DNA of 64,000 bases from Roseovarius sp. (GCA_029212365.1 JARGOC010000003.1:186001-250000), one strand, 5' to 3'. Numbered from the stretch's first letter, positions 1 to 8,594 are shown. Made by a program: numbers and translations. Notes: a model not told the origin generated them from the sequence alone.

Positions 1-2
1 CG

Positions 3-431
3 CTGATCCATTGCCCGACATCAAACACGTTCATCGGCTCGGGCCTGTTTGATATGGCTGCGCGCATGGCCGAGGGGCAGCGCGTGGGCTTGGCCACGGA
101 CACTGGCGGCGGGTCGAGTTTTTCGATGCTGCGCACCATGGCGGCCGCCTATGAGATTGGCCAGCTGTCGGGCACGGCGCTGCACCCGGCGCAGCTGTTG
201 TGGCTGGCCACCGCCGGGTCTGCGGATGCTCTGCATATGGGTGATAAGATTGGCAATATCGCGCCGGGTATGGAGGCTGATCTGGTCGTGCTTGACCTGG
301 CCTCAACCCCGGCGATTGCCCAACGTGCCGCGCGCGCGGAGGATATCTGGGAGGCCGTGTTCCCCACCATCATGATGGGCGATGACCGGGCGGTAAAGGC
401 GGTGTGGGTGGCGGGCACCTGCACCAACTGA
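3..431 (+). CDS. guaD: Guanine deaminase, C-terminal part (cut by window start)
   Basis: This enzyme hydrolyses guanine to xanthine and ammonia in purine salvage and catabolism. The frame is open from base 3 and begins inside HCPTSNTFIGSGLF, so the N-terminal half with the metal-binding HxH motif lies before the window. Visible are the probable metal-ligand aspartate in ATDTGGGSSFSM and the closing segment IGNIAPGMEADLVVLD, typical of the amidohydrolase superfamily. A second deaminase of the same superfamily lies 1.2 kb downstream on the other strand. The family assignment rests on these motifs and is fairly secure. Confidence 0.85.
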   Translation: MIHCPTSNTFIGSGLFDMAARMAEGQRVGLATDTGGGSSFSMLRTMAAAYEIGQLSGTALHPAQLLWLATAGSADALHMGDKIGNIAPGMEADLVVLDLASTPAIAQRAARAEDIWEAVFPTIMMGDDRAVKAVWVAGTCTN

Positions 432-482
432 GCCATATTCATCTCTCACACCATGCGTGCCGCAGCTTTGCAAAGCGAGATA

Positions 483-956
483 TCAGACAGTTTCAAGTCG
501 GTACTTGAGAAACATCTCTCCTTCATGCTCGACATCCCCAACACGCCGTGCACCCAATCGACTAAGCGCACCAAGGTTTTTCCGTGTTGGTGGCAGTAAA
601 AACGTAATGAAGGGAATGCGCTCGTGCGATCTTGCAAAATGGATGGCTTTCTTTGATATTTGCAGACCCAACCCAAAGGCTTCAGGCTTCAATACCAAGC
701 CATAGTCCCACTCATCGCCTTCTTTTTGAAAGCCGCCCCAACCGATGTATGTTTGGTCAGCGAGAATGGCCCAATGTCCAAGGCCATCACGAAGCCAATA
801 CGCCTCTTTTGCATTTATGAATTTGCGTGTCGCGGCGGCATCCCATTCAAATGTCAGCAATGGCAAATGTTGCGCAAGACGCGGATCAGACATGTGTTCT
901 GATATCTCTTGCTGAGCGATGGTTGGCAAACGTACGAACGAGATTTTATGCGTCAT
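483..956 (-). CDS. GNAT-family N-acetyltransferase (RimJ/RimL-like)
   Basis: The 157-residue protein has the size and layout of RimJ/RimL-type acetyltransferases, which move an acetyl group from acetyl-CoA to an amine. The central part (HWAILADQTYIGWGGF, then a beta strand with DYGLVLKPEAFGLGL) matches the core strands before the acetyl-CoA loop, and a late NLGALSRLGARRVGD segment fits the last helix and strand. The pyrophosphate-binding loop is weakly conserved. The substrate cannot be told from sequence. It ends about 50 bp from the convergent guanine deaminase gene, and 116 bp upstream hold no other gene. Confidence 0.7.
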   Translation of the reverse strand: MTHKISFVRLPTIAQQEISEHMSDPRLAQHLPLLTFEWDAAATRKFINAKEAYWLRDGLGHWAILADQTYIGWGGFQKEGDEWDYGLVLKPEAFGLGLQISKKAIHFARSHERIPFITFLLPPTRKNLGALSRLGARRVGDVEHEGEMFLKYRLETV

Positions 957-1072
957 AGTGTTTTCGTAAGTATTTGTTTTCGTTTCATGTTTACACCCAC
1001 CCGATCAGGTTCAACATCGATCATTTCGGCATTCAGGATTCGATCAACTATGGCAATCTGTAACGCGATGGC

Positions 1073-1567
1073 TCAGCACCCCGGCCTGCCCAAAACCAGC
1101 ACCCAAAGGTTGCCCACCCCGCGCACCAGTCCGAATTCTGTTACCTGCCCTTGCAATAGATTGCGTCGGTGCGCCGGCGAGGTCATCCATTGTTGCAATA
1201 CATTGTCAAAGCTGGATTGCCCCTTGGCCAGGTTTTCGGCCACATGGCAATAGGCATAGCCCTGCGCACGGGTGCGATCGACAAACGTATCCCCGTTCGA
1301 GCTGACATGCCCAAAAAAACCATTGACCATCATATCGCGGGCATGACCGCTGGCGACCCGCTCCAGGGTTGCATTGGGCTGAACTGCGCCCAGCCCGTGT
1401 TGGGCACGAAGGGCATTTAGGGCTTGGGCATGAGGGGCACTGGTGAGTTGCACAGCGCCAGTGACCGGGGTGGAATGGCTGGTGGTGGTAGGGTCCTGCA
1501 CGGTGACACAGGCGCTCAGCATCGTGCAGGTCATCAGGCACAACATGCAGGCAACAGATCGGATCAT
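1073..1567 (-). CDS. CAP-domain (SCP/PR1-like) lipoprotein
   Basis: A small secreted CAP-superfamily protein. The start at 1567 (MIRSVACMLC) is chosen because AGGAA lies just upstream and gives a clean lipoprotein signal ending in LSAC; a longer frame back to 1642 would overlap the preceding gene. The mature part carries the CAP helix ALNALRAQHGLGAVQPN, the histidine in SGHARDMM, FGHVSSNGDTF, and the late AENLAKGQ and QQWMTSPAHRRNLL segments, so the usual His/Glu cavity residues appear present. Bacterial CAP proteins have poorly known roles at the envelope. It lies 31 bp downstream of the 8-oxoguanine deaminase gene on the same strand and may be co-transcribed with it. Confidence 0.8.
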   Translation of the reverse strand: MIRSVACMLCLMTCTMLSACVTVQDPTTTSHSTPVTGAVQLTSAPHAQALNALRAQHGLGAVQPNATLERVASGHARDMMVNGFFGHVSSNGDTFVDRTRAQGYAYCHVAENLAKGQSSFDNVLQQWMTSPAHRRNLLQGQVTEFGLVRGVGNLWVLVLGRPGC

Positions 1568-1598
1568 TTCACAGGCTTCCTTTTGGGTTGGCACCACG

Positions 1599-2936
1599 CT
1601 AGCGCTCTGCCAATCGGCGCGCCAGCGTGTTTTGCCTCTCAACAGTTTTGGGCAGGTTTATGGTGGTGATCTGGCCATCGGCCACGATCCTGCGCCCCTC
1701 CACCAGCAAATCACGCACATGGGCAGGCCCGGCCAGCAGCAACGCGGCCGGGTCCCAGCTGCCGGCAGATTCAATACCGCTAATATCCCAAATGGCAATA
1801 TCAGCGCGTTTGCCGGGGCTGACCTGGCCCAGATCGGGGCGCCCCAGCACTTGCGCGCCGCCGCGCGTGGCAATCTCTAACGCTTCGCGCGCGCTCATGG
1901 CATCGGCACCGTTAACCACGCGTTGCAACAGCATGGATTGGCGCGCCTCGGCCACCAGATTGCTTGTGTCATTGCTGGCGGATCCATCAACCCCAAGGCC
2001 CACTGGCACTTTGGCATCACGCATCGCCCGCACCGGGGCTATCCCGCTGCCCAGACGACAGTTGGAACAAGGGCAATGCGCCACTCCGGTATGGGTTCTT
2101 GCAAAGAGATCAATCTCTTGTGGGTTCAGTTTCACACAATGGGCATGCCAAACATCCGGGCCGGTCCATCCCAGGCTTTCGGCATATTCGCCCGGACGGC
2201 AGCCATAATGCGCAAGGGAATAAGCAATATCTTCGTCATTTTCAGCCAGATGGGTGTGCAGCATCACGCCTTTGTCACGCGCCAGCAAGGCCGCATCACG
2301 CATCAGCTCGCGGCTGACAGAAAACGGTGAACAAGGCGCAACGCCCACGCGGCACATCGCCCCCTCAGCGGCGTCATGAAAGGCATCAATCACCCGGATG
2401 CAATCCTTCAAAATTGCGGCCTCATCCTCAACCAGGCTGTCAGGGGGCAAACCGCCTGCTGTTTCACCAATGCTCATCGCGCCACGGGTGGGGTGAAACC
2501 GCAAGCCAACCTCGGCGGCGGCATGAATAGTGTCCTCCAACCGGGCGCCATTTGGATACAAATACAAGTGATCCGAACTGAGCGTGCAACCCGACAACGC
2601 CAGTTCAGCCAGGCCAATCTGGGTTGAAACATGCATCTCTTCGGGGCCAAATCGCGCCCAGATCGGATAGAGCGTTTTCAACCAGCCAAACAACAGTGCA
2701 TCCTGCCCGCCCGGCACCGCACGGGTGAGGGATTGAAAGAGATGATGGTGGGTGTTGATCAGCCCCGGCGTCACCAGGCAGCCCTGGGCGTTGATTGTTT
2801 CGCCATCGTGCTGCAGCCCCTGCCCCACAGCCGCTATCACACCATCCCGGATCAGGATGTCGGCGCCGCGCAACTCGTGGCGCGCATCATTCATGGTCAG
2901 CAGATGATCAGCGTTTTGGATCAGAAGGTCAGTCAT
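1599..2936 (-). CDS. 8-oxoguanine deaminase-type amidohydrolase
   Basis: A 445-residue amidohydrolase of the AtzC/TrzN/8-oxoguanine deaminase group. Metal-binding features appear in order: NTHHHLFQ (residues 61-68), HTHLAEN, HAHC and the aspartate of GVDGSASND. The SNCRLGSGIAP segment and the long C-terminal RADIAIWDI part are typical of the group, whose best-known members convert 8-oxoguanine to urate plus ammonia. The partial guanine deaminase at the window start supports a purine role. Related members act on triazines or isocytosine, so the exact substrate is inferred. The CAP lipoprotein gene follows directly. Confidence 0.8.
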   Translation of the reverse strand: MTDLLIQNADHLLTMNDARHELRGADILIRDGVIAAVGQGLQHDGETINAQGCLVTPGLINTHHHLFQSLTRAVPGGQDALLFGWLKTLYPIWARFGPEEMHVSTQIGLAELALSGCTLSSDHLYLYPNGARLEDTIHAAAEVGLRFHPTRGAMSIGETAGGLPPDSLVEDEAAILKDCIRVIDAFHDAAEGAMCRVGVAPCSPFSVSRELMRDAALLARDKGVMLHTHLAENDEDIAYSLAHYGCRPGEYAESLGWTGPDVWHAHCVKLNPQEIDLFARTHTGVAHCPCSNCRLGSGIAPVRAMRDAKVPVGLGVDGSASNDTSNLVAEARQSMLLQRVVNGADAMSAREALEIATRGGAQVLGRPDLGQVSPGKRADIAIWDISGIESAGSWDPAALLLAGPAHVRDLLVEGRRIVADGQITTINLPKTVERQNTLARRLAER

Positions 2937-3042
2937 AGCAGGCCCTTTCCTGGGGTCCGCCCTCTCATCTAATTGGGTGCAAGGTGGAAAAGGGCAAAGA
3001 GCCTTGCAGCACTCTCAGCTTAGCGTGATTTCGCGGTGAGGC

Positions 3043-3834
3043 TCAAGAATATGTGGACAGGATGGCCATTGCTGCGGCGTGTTGCTCGGCCCCTGCGGCT
3101 GCCAACACGCGCCCGCCGTCATGCACTTTGCCGCCCTGCCAATCGGTGACAATGCCACCTGCGGCCTCAATCACTGCGATCGGGGCCTGAATATCATACG
3201 AATTCAGGCCTGCCTCGATCACCAGATCAATCTGGCCTGCCGCCAACAGGGCATAGGCATAGCAATCCATGCCATACCGGGTCAGTTTCACCTGGCTGGA
3301 CACGGCCTTGAAGGCCGCGCCTTCCCAGTCTTCGCCGACTTCGGGGAAGGTGGTGAACAAAATCGCATCGCTAAGGGGGCCATTTCCACGTGTCTCAAGG
3401 CGGTGTTTGCCCAGCGGCCCATTCACCTCGGCCCGGCCAAACCCACCTTCAAAGCGCTCTGCGATGTAGGGTTGATCCACAATCCCATATATCGGACCGC
3501 TTTCGTCTGAAACCGCGATCAAAACTCCCCAAGTGGGGGTGCCAGACAGAAAACCACGGGTGCCATCAATCGGATCAAGCACCCAGGTCAGGCCAGATGT
3601 GCCTGTTGTTAGTCCAAATTCCTCGCCCAAGACCGAATCATCTGGGCGCAATTTGGCCAGCAAGTCACGCATCACACGTTCGGCTGCACGGTCGCCTTCG
3701 GTAACAGGATCAAAGCCAGAGCCCGCCAGTTTGTTGTCAGCGGCCAGGCCCGCTGCCCTGAAATACGGCAAAACCGCCCCGCGGGCCGCATCAGCCAGCG
3801 CATGGGCGGTTTCAATAATGTGTTCATTTTGCAT
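3043..3834 (-). CDS. hisN: Histidinol-phosphatase / inositol monophosphatase family
   Basis: A 263-residue magnesium-dependent phosphatase of the IMPase superfamily. Metal ligands are visible at GEEFG (residues 70-74) and WVLDPIDGTRGF (84-95), with the third aspartate late in SYDIQAPIAVIEAAGG. The exact wording DPIDGTRGFLSG and the IAERFEGG segment fit HisN-type histidinol-phosphate phosphatases, which catalyse the penultimate step of histidine synthesis in many alphaproteobacteria. Inositol-monophosphatase activity cannot be excluded. It lies 58 bp downstream of the XRE regulator gene on the same strand. Confidence 0.75.
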   Translation of the reverse strand: MQNEHIIETAHALADAARGAVLPYFRAAGLAADNKLAGSGFDPVTEGDRAAERVMRDLLAKLRPDDSVLGEEFGLTTGTSGLTWVLDPIDGTRGFLSGTPTWGVLIAVSDESGPIYGIVDQPYIAERFEGGFGRAEVNGPLGKHRLETRGNGPLSDAILFTTFPEVGEDWEGAAFKAVSSQVKLTRYGMDCYAYALLAAGQIDLVIEAGLNSYDIQAPIAVIEAAGGIVTDWQGGKVHDGGRVLAAAGAEQHAAAMAILSTYS

Positions 3835-3892
3835 GACGCCCCCAGCACTCCCGCGCGTGTCGCGGTATGAGTAGCGGGGAAATCAAATCACC

Positions 3893-4264
3893 TCAAGCGA
3901 CGTCACTGAGCACACGTGCCAATTCAAACAATCGACGGCGTTGGTTCTCCGGGATCGCATAATAGGAACGCACCAAATCCAGCGCTTCCTTATCGCCCAA
4001 CAAATCCCCTGGCACTTGGTCAGAGCTGGATTTCTGGTCTGCGTCTGTCTCAAGCCCCTCAAAGAAAAAGCTAATCTGAACATCCAGCGCATCGGCAATA
4101 TCCCACAACCGAGAGGCGCTGACGCGGTTAGCGCCGGTTTCATATTTTTGAATCTGCTGGAACTTGATTCCCACACGTTCGGCCAATTGTTGCTGGGTCA
4201 TTCCCACCAACCAGCGGCGATGCCGAATACGTTTGCCAACATGCACATCAACTGGGTGCGGCAT
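3893..4264 (-). CDS. XRE-family transcriptional regulator
   Basis: A short DNA-binding protein with a lambda-Cro-type helix-turn-helix near the N terminus: VGKRIRHRRWLVGMTQQQLA, then VGIKFQQIQKYETGANRVSA, followed by LWDIADALDVQISFFFEG. The start at 4264 (MPHPVDVH) is preferred over 4279 because homologues of this common alphaproteobacterial family begin close to the helix-turn-helix; AGAGGGAAATGCC overlaps this choice, so the longer form remains possible. The C-terminal part (LDLVRSYYAIPENQRRRLFE) probably mediates dimerisation. Its targets are unknown. The 341 bp upstream may contain its own control region. Confidence 0.8.
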   Translation of the reverse strand: MPHPVDVHVGKRIRHRRWLVGMTQQQLAERVGIKFQQIQKYETGANRVSASRLWDIADALDVQISFFFEGLETDADQKSSSDQVPGDLLGDKEALDLVRSYYAIPENQRRRLFELARVLSDVA

Positions 4265-4279
4265 TTCCCTCTCCTTCAC

Positions 4280-4604
4280 AATACATAGGCGTCTAGTAAT
4301 ATCAGGCCGAACAAATGTCGATCCGGTACAGAAGCCAGCAAAGCCCCCAGACGCTGTCCATCCCTAAACACGGCGGAAGGTACCATTTTTGCACTAAAAA
4401 ACAATAACTATCGCTCCCCGAATGGAGTATTACCTAAATAAGGGCACAATCTACACGAGAACCTATCCAACAAGATAGGGCGCACGCTGCTTTGAGAGGT
4501 TTGCCGGGTGATGGACATGGCAAATTTCACCTTTCAATTCTATGAAGATGCGGCTTTCATTATGGTGAACCACCCTGTTTCACTAACTTTTTAAGGAAAC
4601 CTTG
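4280..4604. other. Intergenic region with one possible leader ORF
   Basis: This 325-bp gap separates the XRE regulator gene from the divergent quinone oxidoreductase gene and is visibly richer in A and T than the flanks, as expected of a promoter region. The only coding candidate is a 27-codon frame at 4511-4594 whose stop lies just before the AAGGAAA ribosome binding site of the oxidoreductase gene. I see no RNA gene or repeat here. Confidence 0.5.
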
Positions 4605-5567
4605 ATGCGCGCTTATATGATTCTCTCGGATGGGGTCGCCCCGGACTTAGCAGATACCCCAATGCCTGAGCCGCAGCAGGGCGAGTTGCGATTGCGCATC
4701 GGGGCATGTGGTCTGAACTTTGCTGATTTGTTGATGGTGACGGGTCAATATCAGGACACGCCTGCCGCGCCATTTACGCTGGGCATGGAGGCGGCGGGGG
4801 TCGTAGACGCGCTTGGCCCTGATACGATTGGCCCGGCGGTTGGCAGCCGCGTGGCGGTGTTTGGCGGACAAGGCGGGTTGGCAGAATATGGCTGTTTTGA
4901 TGCCGCACGCGCGGTGCCATTGCCCGACTGCATGAGTTTTGAACAGGCGGCGGCATTTTTGATCGCTTATGGCACCAGCCATGTCGCGCTGGACTACAAG
5001 GCCAGGTTACAGCCGGGTGAAACCCTGTTGGTTTTGGGGGCGGCCGGTGGTGTGGGCCTGACGGCGGTGGAAATCGGCAAACTTATGGGTGCCAATGTGA
5101 TCGCCTGTGCGCGCGGGGCCGATAAGCTGGAGGTGTGCCGCCAAGCAGGCGCTGACCATTTGATCGACGCCAAATCGCAGGATATTCTGGCCGAGTGCAA
5201 GGCCCTGGGCGGCGTGGATGTGGTCTATGATCCGGTGGGTGGCGATCAGTTCAAAGCGGCCTTTCGGGCCTGTAACCCCGAGGCCCGTCTCCTGAGCATT
5301 GGCTTTGCCTCGGGCGAGGTGCCCAAAGTGCCGGCCAATCACCTGCTGGTCAAAAACCTCAGTGTTATGGGGCTGTATTGGGGCGGGTATTTGAAATTCA
5401 AACCCGAAGTGATCACCGACAGCCTTGCCACGCTGATGGGCTGGTTTGAACAAGGCCGCCTGACGCCGCACATCAGCCACACCTTGCCGCTGGAGCAAGC
5501 CGGCGAAGCGCTGGAGCTGCTGCGCACGCGCAAATCAACCGGCAAAGTGGTGATCACGCTTCCCTGA
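4605..5567 (+). CDS. NADPH:quinone oxidoreductase-like MDR protein
   Basis: A 320-residue medium-chain dehydrogenase/reductase without structural zinc cysteines, as in the quinone oxidoreductase branch. The N-terminal GroES-like domain (GACGLNFADLLMVTGQY) is followed by the Rossmann NADPH site VLGAAGGVGLTAVEIGK, then ACARGADKLEVC and DVVYDPVGGDQF. The ATG at 4605 follows AAGGAAA by a proper distance; a TTG directly before it is ignored. These enzymes reduce quinones or enones; the substrate is unknown. Its end overlaps the end of the convergent LysR gene by 14 bp. Confidence 0.85.
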   Translation: MRAYMILSDGVAPDLADTPMPEPQQGELRLRIGACGLNFADLLMVTGQYQDTPAAPFTLGMEAAGVVDALGPDTIGPAVGSRVAVFGGQGGLAEYGCFDAARAVPLPDCMSFEQAAAFLIAYGTSHVALDYKARLQPGETLLVLGAAGGVGLTAVEIGKLMGANVIACARGADKLEVCRQAGADHLIDAKSQDILAECKALGGVDVVYDPVGGDQFKAAFRACNPEARLLSIGFASGEVPKVPANHLLVKNLSVMGLYWGGYLKFKPEVITDSLATLMGWFEQGRLTPHISHTLPLEQAGEALELLRTRKSTGKVVITLP

Positions 5568-6435
5568 TTACCGCTGGCGAACGGGCACAGAAACCTTCAC
5601 GCACCATTTCCGCCAGCTTGGCCACCAGTTCGTTACGCGGAGTGCAGGCCCCATAAACGTTGATCCTTTGCGTGCCCAGATCCGGCAGGCCACAGCCGGA
5701 TGGGATCATTTCCAGCTGCCGTGGCGAGCTGCCCTCCAATATGGTCATGACGCCGAGGTCGGCGCTGGCCGTGGCTTCGATTGCGCCATCAGAATTTGAA
5801 TCGATGGCCGTTTCCCAAGGGATATTGTGCTCATCCAGTTCTTTGATCACATGGGGGCGGAACAGGCAGTTGCGGCAATTGGCCAAGGGAAGCGGACGTT
5901 TCTTATAGGCCGTGCCCCCCGGTGCCCCATACCAAAGCAGCGGCAGTTCGGTCAGCGTTTCTGCGCCAGGCCCTGCGTTTGTTTCGGTGGTCAGGATCAG
6001 ATCAACCTCACCCCGGCCGTATGATTCAAGCAAGGCGGTTGAGTAAGACGAGCTGAGCTGCACCCGCACCCGCGGGTAAGCCGCATTAAAGCGTTTCAGC
6101 ACTTTGGGAATGATCGGATAGATGATGTCATGCGGCACACCAAAGGTGATCTCACCCTCCCAGACTTGATCGGTCAGGCGGCTCACGGCCTCATCGTTCA
6201 TCTCAACCAGCCGTTTGGCATAACTCAGAAGTTGCTCACCAGTAGCCGTCAAAGCGATTTTGCGATTGCTGCGGTCCAGCAATGAAATATCCAATGCCTC
6301 TTCCAGGCGTTTGAGTTGCATCGACACCGCCGATTGCGTGAGGTTTAGTGCTGCCGCCGCGCGTGTCACCCCGCCATGCTCTGAGACCGCGAGGAAAGAG
6401 CGCAGGGTGGTCATGTCCAGATTTCGTATCATCAC
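5554..6435 (-). CDS. LysR-family transcriptional regulator
   Basis: A 293-residue regulator with a classic N-terminal winged helix-turn-helix (LRSFLAVSEHGGVTRAAAAL, then NLTQSAVSMQLKRLEEAL) and a periplasmic-binding-like effector domain from about residue 95 to the end. The effector pocket sequence (LILTTETNAGPG, WYGAPGG) is close to LrhA/HexA-type regulators rather than to aromatic-pathway regulators. It is divergent from the DUF1127 gene across 116 bp, so it may control that gene and itself. The ligand is unknown. Confidence 0.88.
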   Translation of the reverse strand: MMIRNLDMTTLRSFLAVSEHGGVTRAAAALNLTQSAVSMQLKRLEEALDISLLDRSNRKIALTATGEQLLSYAKRLVEMNDEAVSRLTDQVWEGEITFGVPHDIIYPIIPKVLKRFNAAYPRVRVQLSSSYSTALLESYGRGEVDLILTTETNAGPGAETLTELPLLWYGAPGGTAYKKRPLPLANCRNCLFRPHVIKELDEHNIPWETAIDSNSDGAIEATASADLGVMTILEGSSPRQLEMIPSGCGLPDLGTQRINVYGACTPRNELVAKLAEMVREGFCARSPAVIREA

Positions 6436-6551
6436 ATTTCCTGATGTATCACTTCACAATCATTCGTTTTCAATATGACGCATCCTGTCACATATATCAA
6501 CATATGAAATGCTACGAACCAGTCACATCACGAGATGAGAAGGATAAGATC

Positions 6552-6758
6552 ATGTCGATTGTCACCAAAACCCAATGCCTGCCCAGCATCACTGCACCCC
6601 GGTCGCGCTCGGTGCTTTCGCTTTTCTCTTTGGCCCGCCAGCGCCGCGCTTTGGCGCATCTGGATGAGGTCCGGCTGAAAGACCTGGGCCTCTCCGCGCA
6701 AGACGCCCAAGCCGAAGCCCGGCGCCCATTCTGGGATGTGCCGGCCTTCTGGCGTTAA
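6552..6758 (+). CDS. DUF1127 small protein
   Basis: A 68-residue protein whose middle (LFSLARQRRALAHL) and end (RLKDLGLSAQDAQAEARRPFW) match the DUF1127/YjiS-like family: an arginine-rich helix followed by the (D/K)DLGLS motif and a Trp-containing tail. In alphaproteobacteria such proteins have been linked to phosphate and carbon control and to RNA turnover. The start at 6552 follows AAGGATAAG. It is divergent from the LysR regulator, which is a common arrangement. Confidence 0.8.
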   Translation: MSIVTKTQCLPSITAPRSRSVLSLFSLARQRRALAHLDEVRLKDLGLSAQDAQAEARRPFWDVPAFWR

Positions 6759-6879
6759 CGGGCCGTGAAAATTCAAGGCAATGCGCCACCGGAAATGCTT
6801 GAATTAGGCTGCATAAACCCCAATATTAGCACCAGACCCCGGCACAGTACGGGGATGGTGCAATTTTTCGGAGGCTTTG

Positions 6880-7599
6880 ATGGCTGAATTTGATACAATC
6901 CGGGCAGGCGGCGCAGTTCGCTCAGCTGAGATTGACGCAGGGCTACGCGCCCACATGAACAAGGTTTACAGCACAATGTCTGTGGGCCTGTTGCTCACCT
7001 TTGCTGCGGCATGGGCCATTGGCAATAACGCGGCGATGATGAACACGCTTTTCACCGGGTTCACCCGTTATATCGTCATGTTTGCGCCGTTGATCATGGT
7101 GTTTGCCTTTGGTGCAGCCATCAACCGGCTGTCAGCCGCTGGGGCGCAACTGTTCTTTTACGTCTTTTCCGCCGTGATGGGCGTGTCGATCAGCTATATC
7201 TTTGTGGTCTTCACCGATTTCTCGATCGCGCAGGTCTTTCTTGTGACCTCCATCTCCTTTGCGGGGCTGTCTTTGTGGGGCTACACCACCAAAAAGGACA
7301 TCTCGGGCTGGGGTAGCTTTTTGATCATGGGCCTGATCGGCCTGATCGTGGCGTCGGTCATCAACATCTTTCTGGGCTCGCCTGCGATCATGTTTGCGAT
7401 CTCCATCATCGGTGTGCTGATTTTTGCGGGCCTGACGGCCTATGACACGCAGAACATCAAGAACACCTACCTTGCCCACGCGCACCACGGTGACAGCGAA
7501 TGGCTGGGCAAATCGGCCATCATGGGGGCACTGAGCCTCTACCTGAACTTCATCAACATGTTCATGATGCTGCTGAACCTGCTGGGCTCACGCGAGTAA
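6880..7599 (+). CDS. Bax inhibitor-1 / YccA family membrane protein
   Basis: A 239-residue integral membrane protein with seven predicted hydrophobic segments, as in the BI-1/YccA/YbhL family. The end of the protein carries the family pattern GLTAYDTQNIKNTYLA and a C-terminal helix with MMLLNLLGSRE. The ATG at 6880 follows GGAGG at 6871; a TTG just before it is ignored. E. coli YccA modulates FtsH, and other members behave as pH-gated calcium leak channels; the role here is not known. A strong terminator follows. Confidence 0.9.
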   Translation: MAEFDTIRAGGAVRSAEIDAGLRAHMNKVYSTMSVGLLLTFAAAWAIGNNAAMMNTLFTGFTRYIVMFAPLIMVFAFGAAINRLSAAGAQLFFYVFSAVMGVSISYIFVVFTDFSIAQVFLVTSISFAGLSLWGYTTKKDISGWGSFLIMGLIGLIVASVINIFLGSPAIMFAISIIGVLIFAGLTAYDTQNIKNTYLAHAHHGDSEWLGKSAIMGALSLYLNFINMFMMLLNLLGSRE

Positions 7600-7621
7600 A
7601 CCAGCCACAACACACACAGGG

Positions 7622-7650
7622 AAGGCCGGTCACAGTGACCGGCCTTTTTT
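7622..7650 (+). terminator. Rho-independent terminator after the BI-1 gene
   Basis: GGCCGGTCAC at 7624-7633 pairs with GTGACCGGCC at 7635-7644 and is followed by six T residues. It lies 22 bp after the stop codon of the BI-1 gene. Confidence 0.9.
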
Positions 7651-7763
7651 GTTGGACCACGGGGCTGCACCGGCAAGAAATCGCAATCCACAATAACAGG
7701 GATTCCCTTCTTCCGTCATTTCTGGCATTGTTTTGACATATCTGTCAGCAAGGGATTTGAGCG

Positions 7764-8204
7764 ATGAAATCAACCAGTATTGCCGTAACGGCTGCCGCGG
7801 TCACCGCATGTGCCAGCCCTGCACTGTCAGAAACTGACGTTTGGCAGCTTTTGGATCAGATCAGCATTCAGGAACTGGTGACGGACACATCCTATGAAGT
7901 GCGCAAAACCTATCCGCCCGCATTGGCGCGCGGTGCCGAGATTGATGTCGAGATCACTGGTTATGCCACGCCTGCCCTGCCCGGCGACATGGTGCGCGAA
8001 TTGCTGTTGGTGTCGGATATGGGCCTGTGCCCCTTGTGCGGTAGCGCCGATCACGGGGCCACTTTGGTGGTCAGCCTGGCAGATGAAATCCCGGTGATCG
8101 ACGATTCCAGCCGGATCACCCTGCGCGGGACCTTGTCCCCGGTCACGGACCCCGAAACCTGGCAAAGCGTTGTGTTGAAGAATGCAACAATTGTCAGGCA
8201 GTAG
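7764..8204 (+). CDS. Secreted hypothetical protein with a CPLCG motif
   Basis: A 146-residue protein with a Sec-type signal peptide (cleavage likely after PALS, near residue 22) and no membrane segment afterwards. The mature part is rich in beta strands: EIDVEITGYATPA, then ELLLVSDMGLCPLCGSADHG, then a region with DDSSRITLRGTLSPVTDPETW. The layout of a strand, a short cysteine segment and a closing OB-like half resembles the DUF3299 group of periplasmic proteins, but I am not sure of this. The CxxC pair could bind metal or form a disulfide. Function unknown. Confidence 0.65.
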   Translation: MKSTSIAVTAAAVTACASPALSETDVWQLLDQISIQELVTDTSYEVRKTYPPALARGAEIDVEITGYATPALPGDMVRELLLVSDMGLCPLCGSADHGATLVVSLADEIPVIDDSSRITLRGTLSPVTDPETWQSVVLKNATIVRQ

Positions 8205-8286
8205 CCTTTGGGGCCGACAACACTCCGCACGACAACACACCGCCCGGCAACATAGCGCATAGTTCCCCGGCAGCTTCAGTCACGAA

Positions 8287-8325
8287 AAAAGAAAAACCGC
8301 GCCCAACCGGACGCGGTTTTTTAAT
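8287..8325. terminator. Terminator between the hypothetical gene and rpmG
   Basis: AAAAACCGCG and CGCGGTTTTT flank a nine-base loop. The stem has A and T runs on both sides, so it can stop transcription of rpmG on the minus strand and of the secreted hypothetical gene on the plus strand. Confidence 0.8.
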
Positions 8326-8344
8326 TTCCAAAGTCAGGCTGATC

Positions 8345-8512
8345 TTACTTGATCTTGCCTTCTTTGTACTCGACGTGCTTGCGCACAACCGGGTCATATT
8401 TCTTCACAACCATTTTTTCGGTCATGGTGCGGGCGTTTTTCTTGGTCACATAGAAATGGCCCGTGCCTGCGGTCGAGTTCAGACGGATCTTGATGGTCGT
8501 CGGCTTCGCCAT
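8345..8512 (-). CDS. rpmG: 50S ribosomal protein L33
   Basis: A 55-residue protein, too short for many ORF callers, reading [20 protein letters not shown] at the start and [11 protein letters not shown] at the end. This is the cysteine-free (non-zinc) type of L33 found in alphaproteobacteria. It is a component of the large ribosomal subunit near the E site. AGGAGA precedes the ATG by a normal distance. The gene stands alone between a terminator and a recognisable promoter. Confidence 0.95.
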   Translation of the reverse strand: MAKPTTIKIRLNSTAGTGHFYVTKKNARTMTEKMVVKKYDPVVRKHVEYKEGKIK

Positions 8513-8566
8513 TGGTGTTCTCCTGCGTCGAAGGGCAACCCTTCGTGAATCTCTTATGAAGTCCGC

Positions 8567-8594
8567 CTTTTAACGCGGCCCGCGCCCAAGTCAA
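8567..8594 (-). promoter_or_regulatory. Candidate promoter of rpmG
   Basis: On the minus strand TTGACT (8589-8594) is followed after 16 bp by TAAAAG (8567-8572), a good match to the sigma-70 -35 box and a fair match to the -10 box. The transcript would have a leader of about 50 bases that contains the CGAAGGG/CCCTTCG hairpin at 8529-8545 just before the ribosome binding site. Confidence 0.55.
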
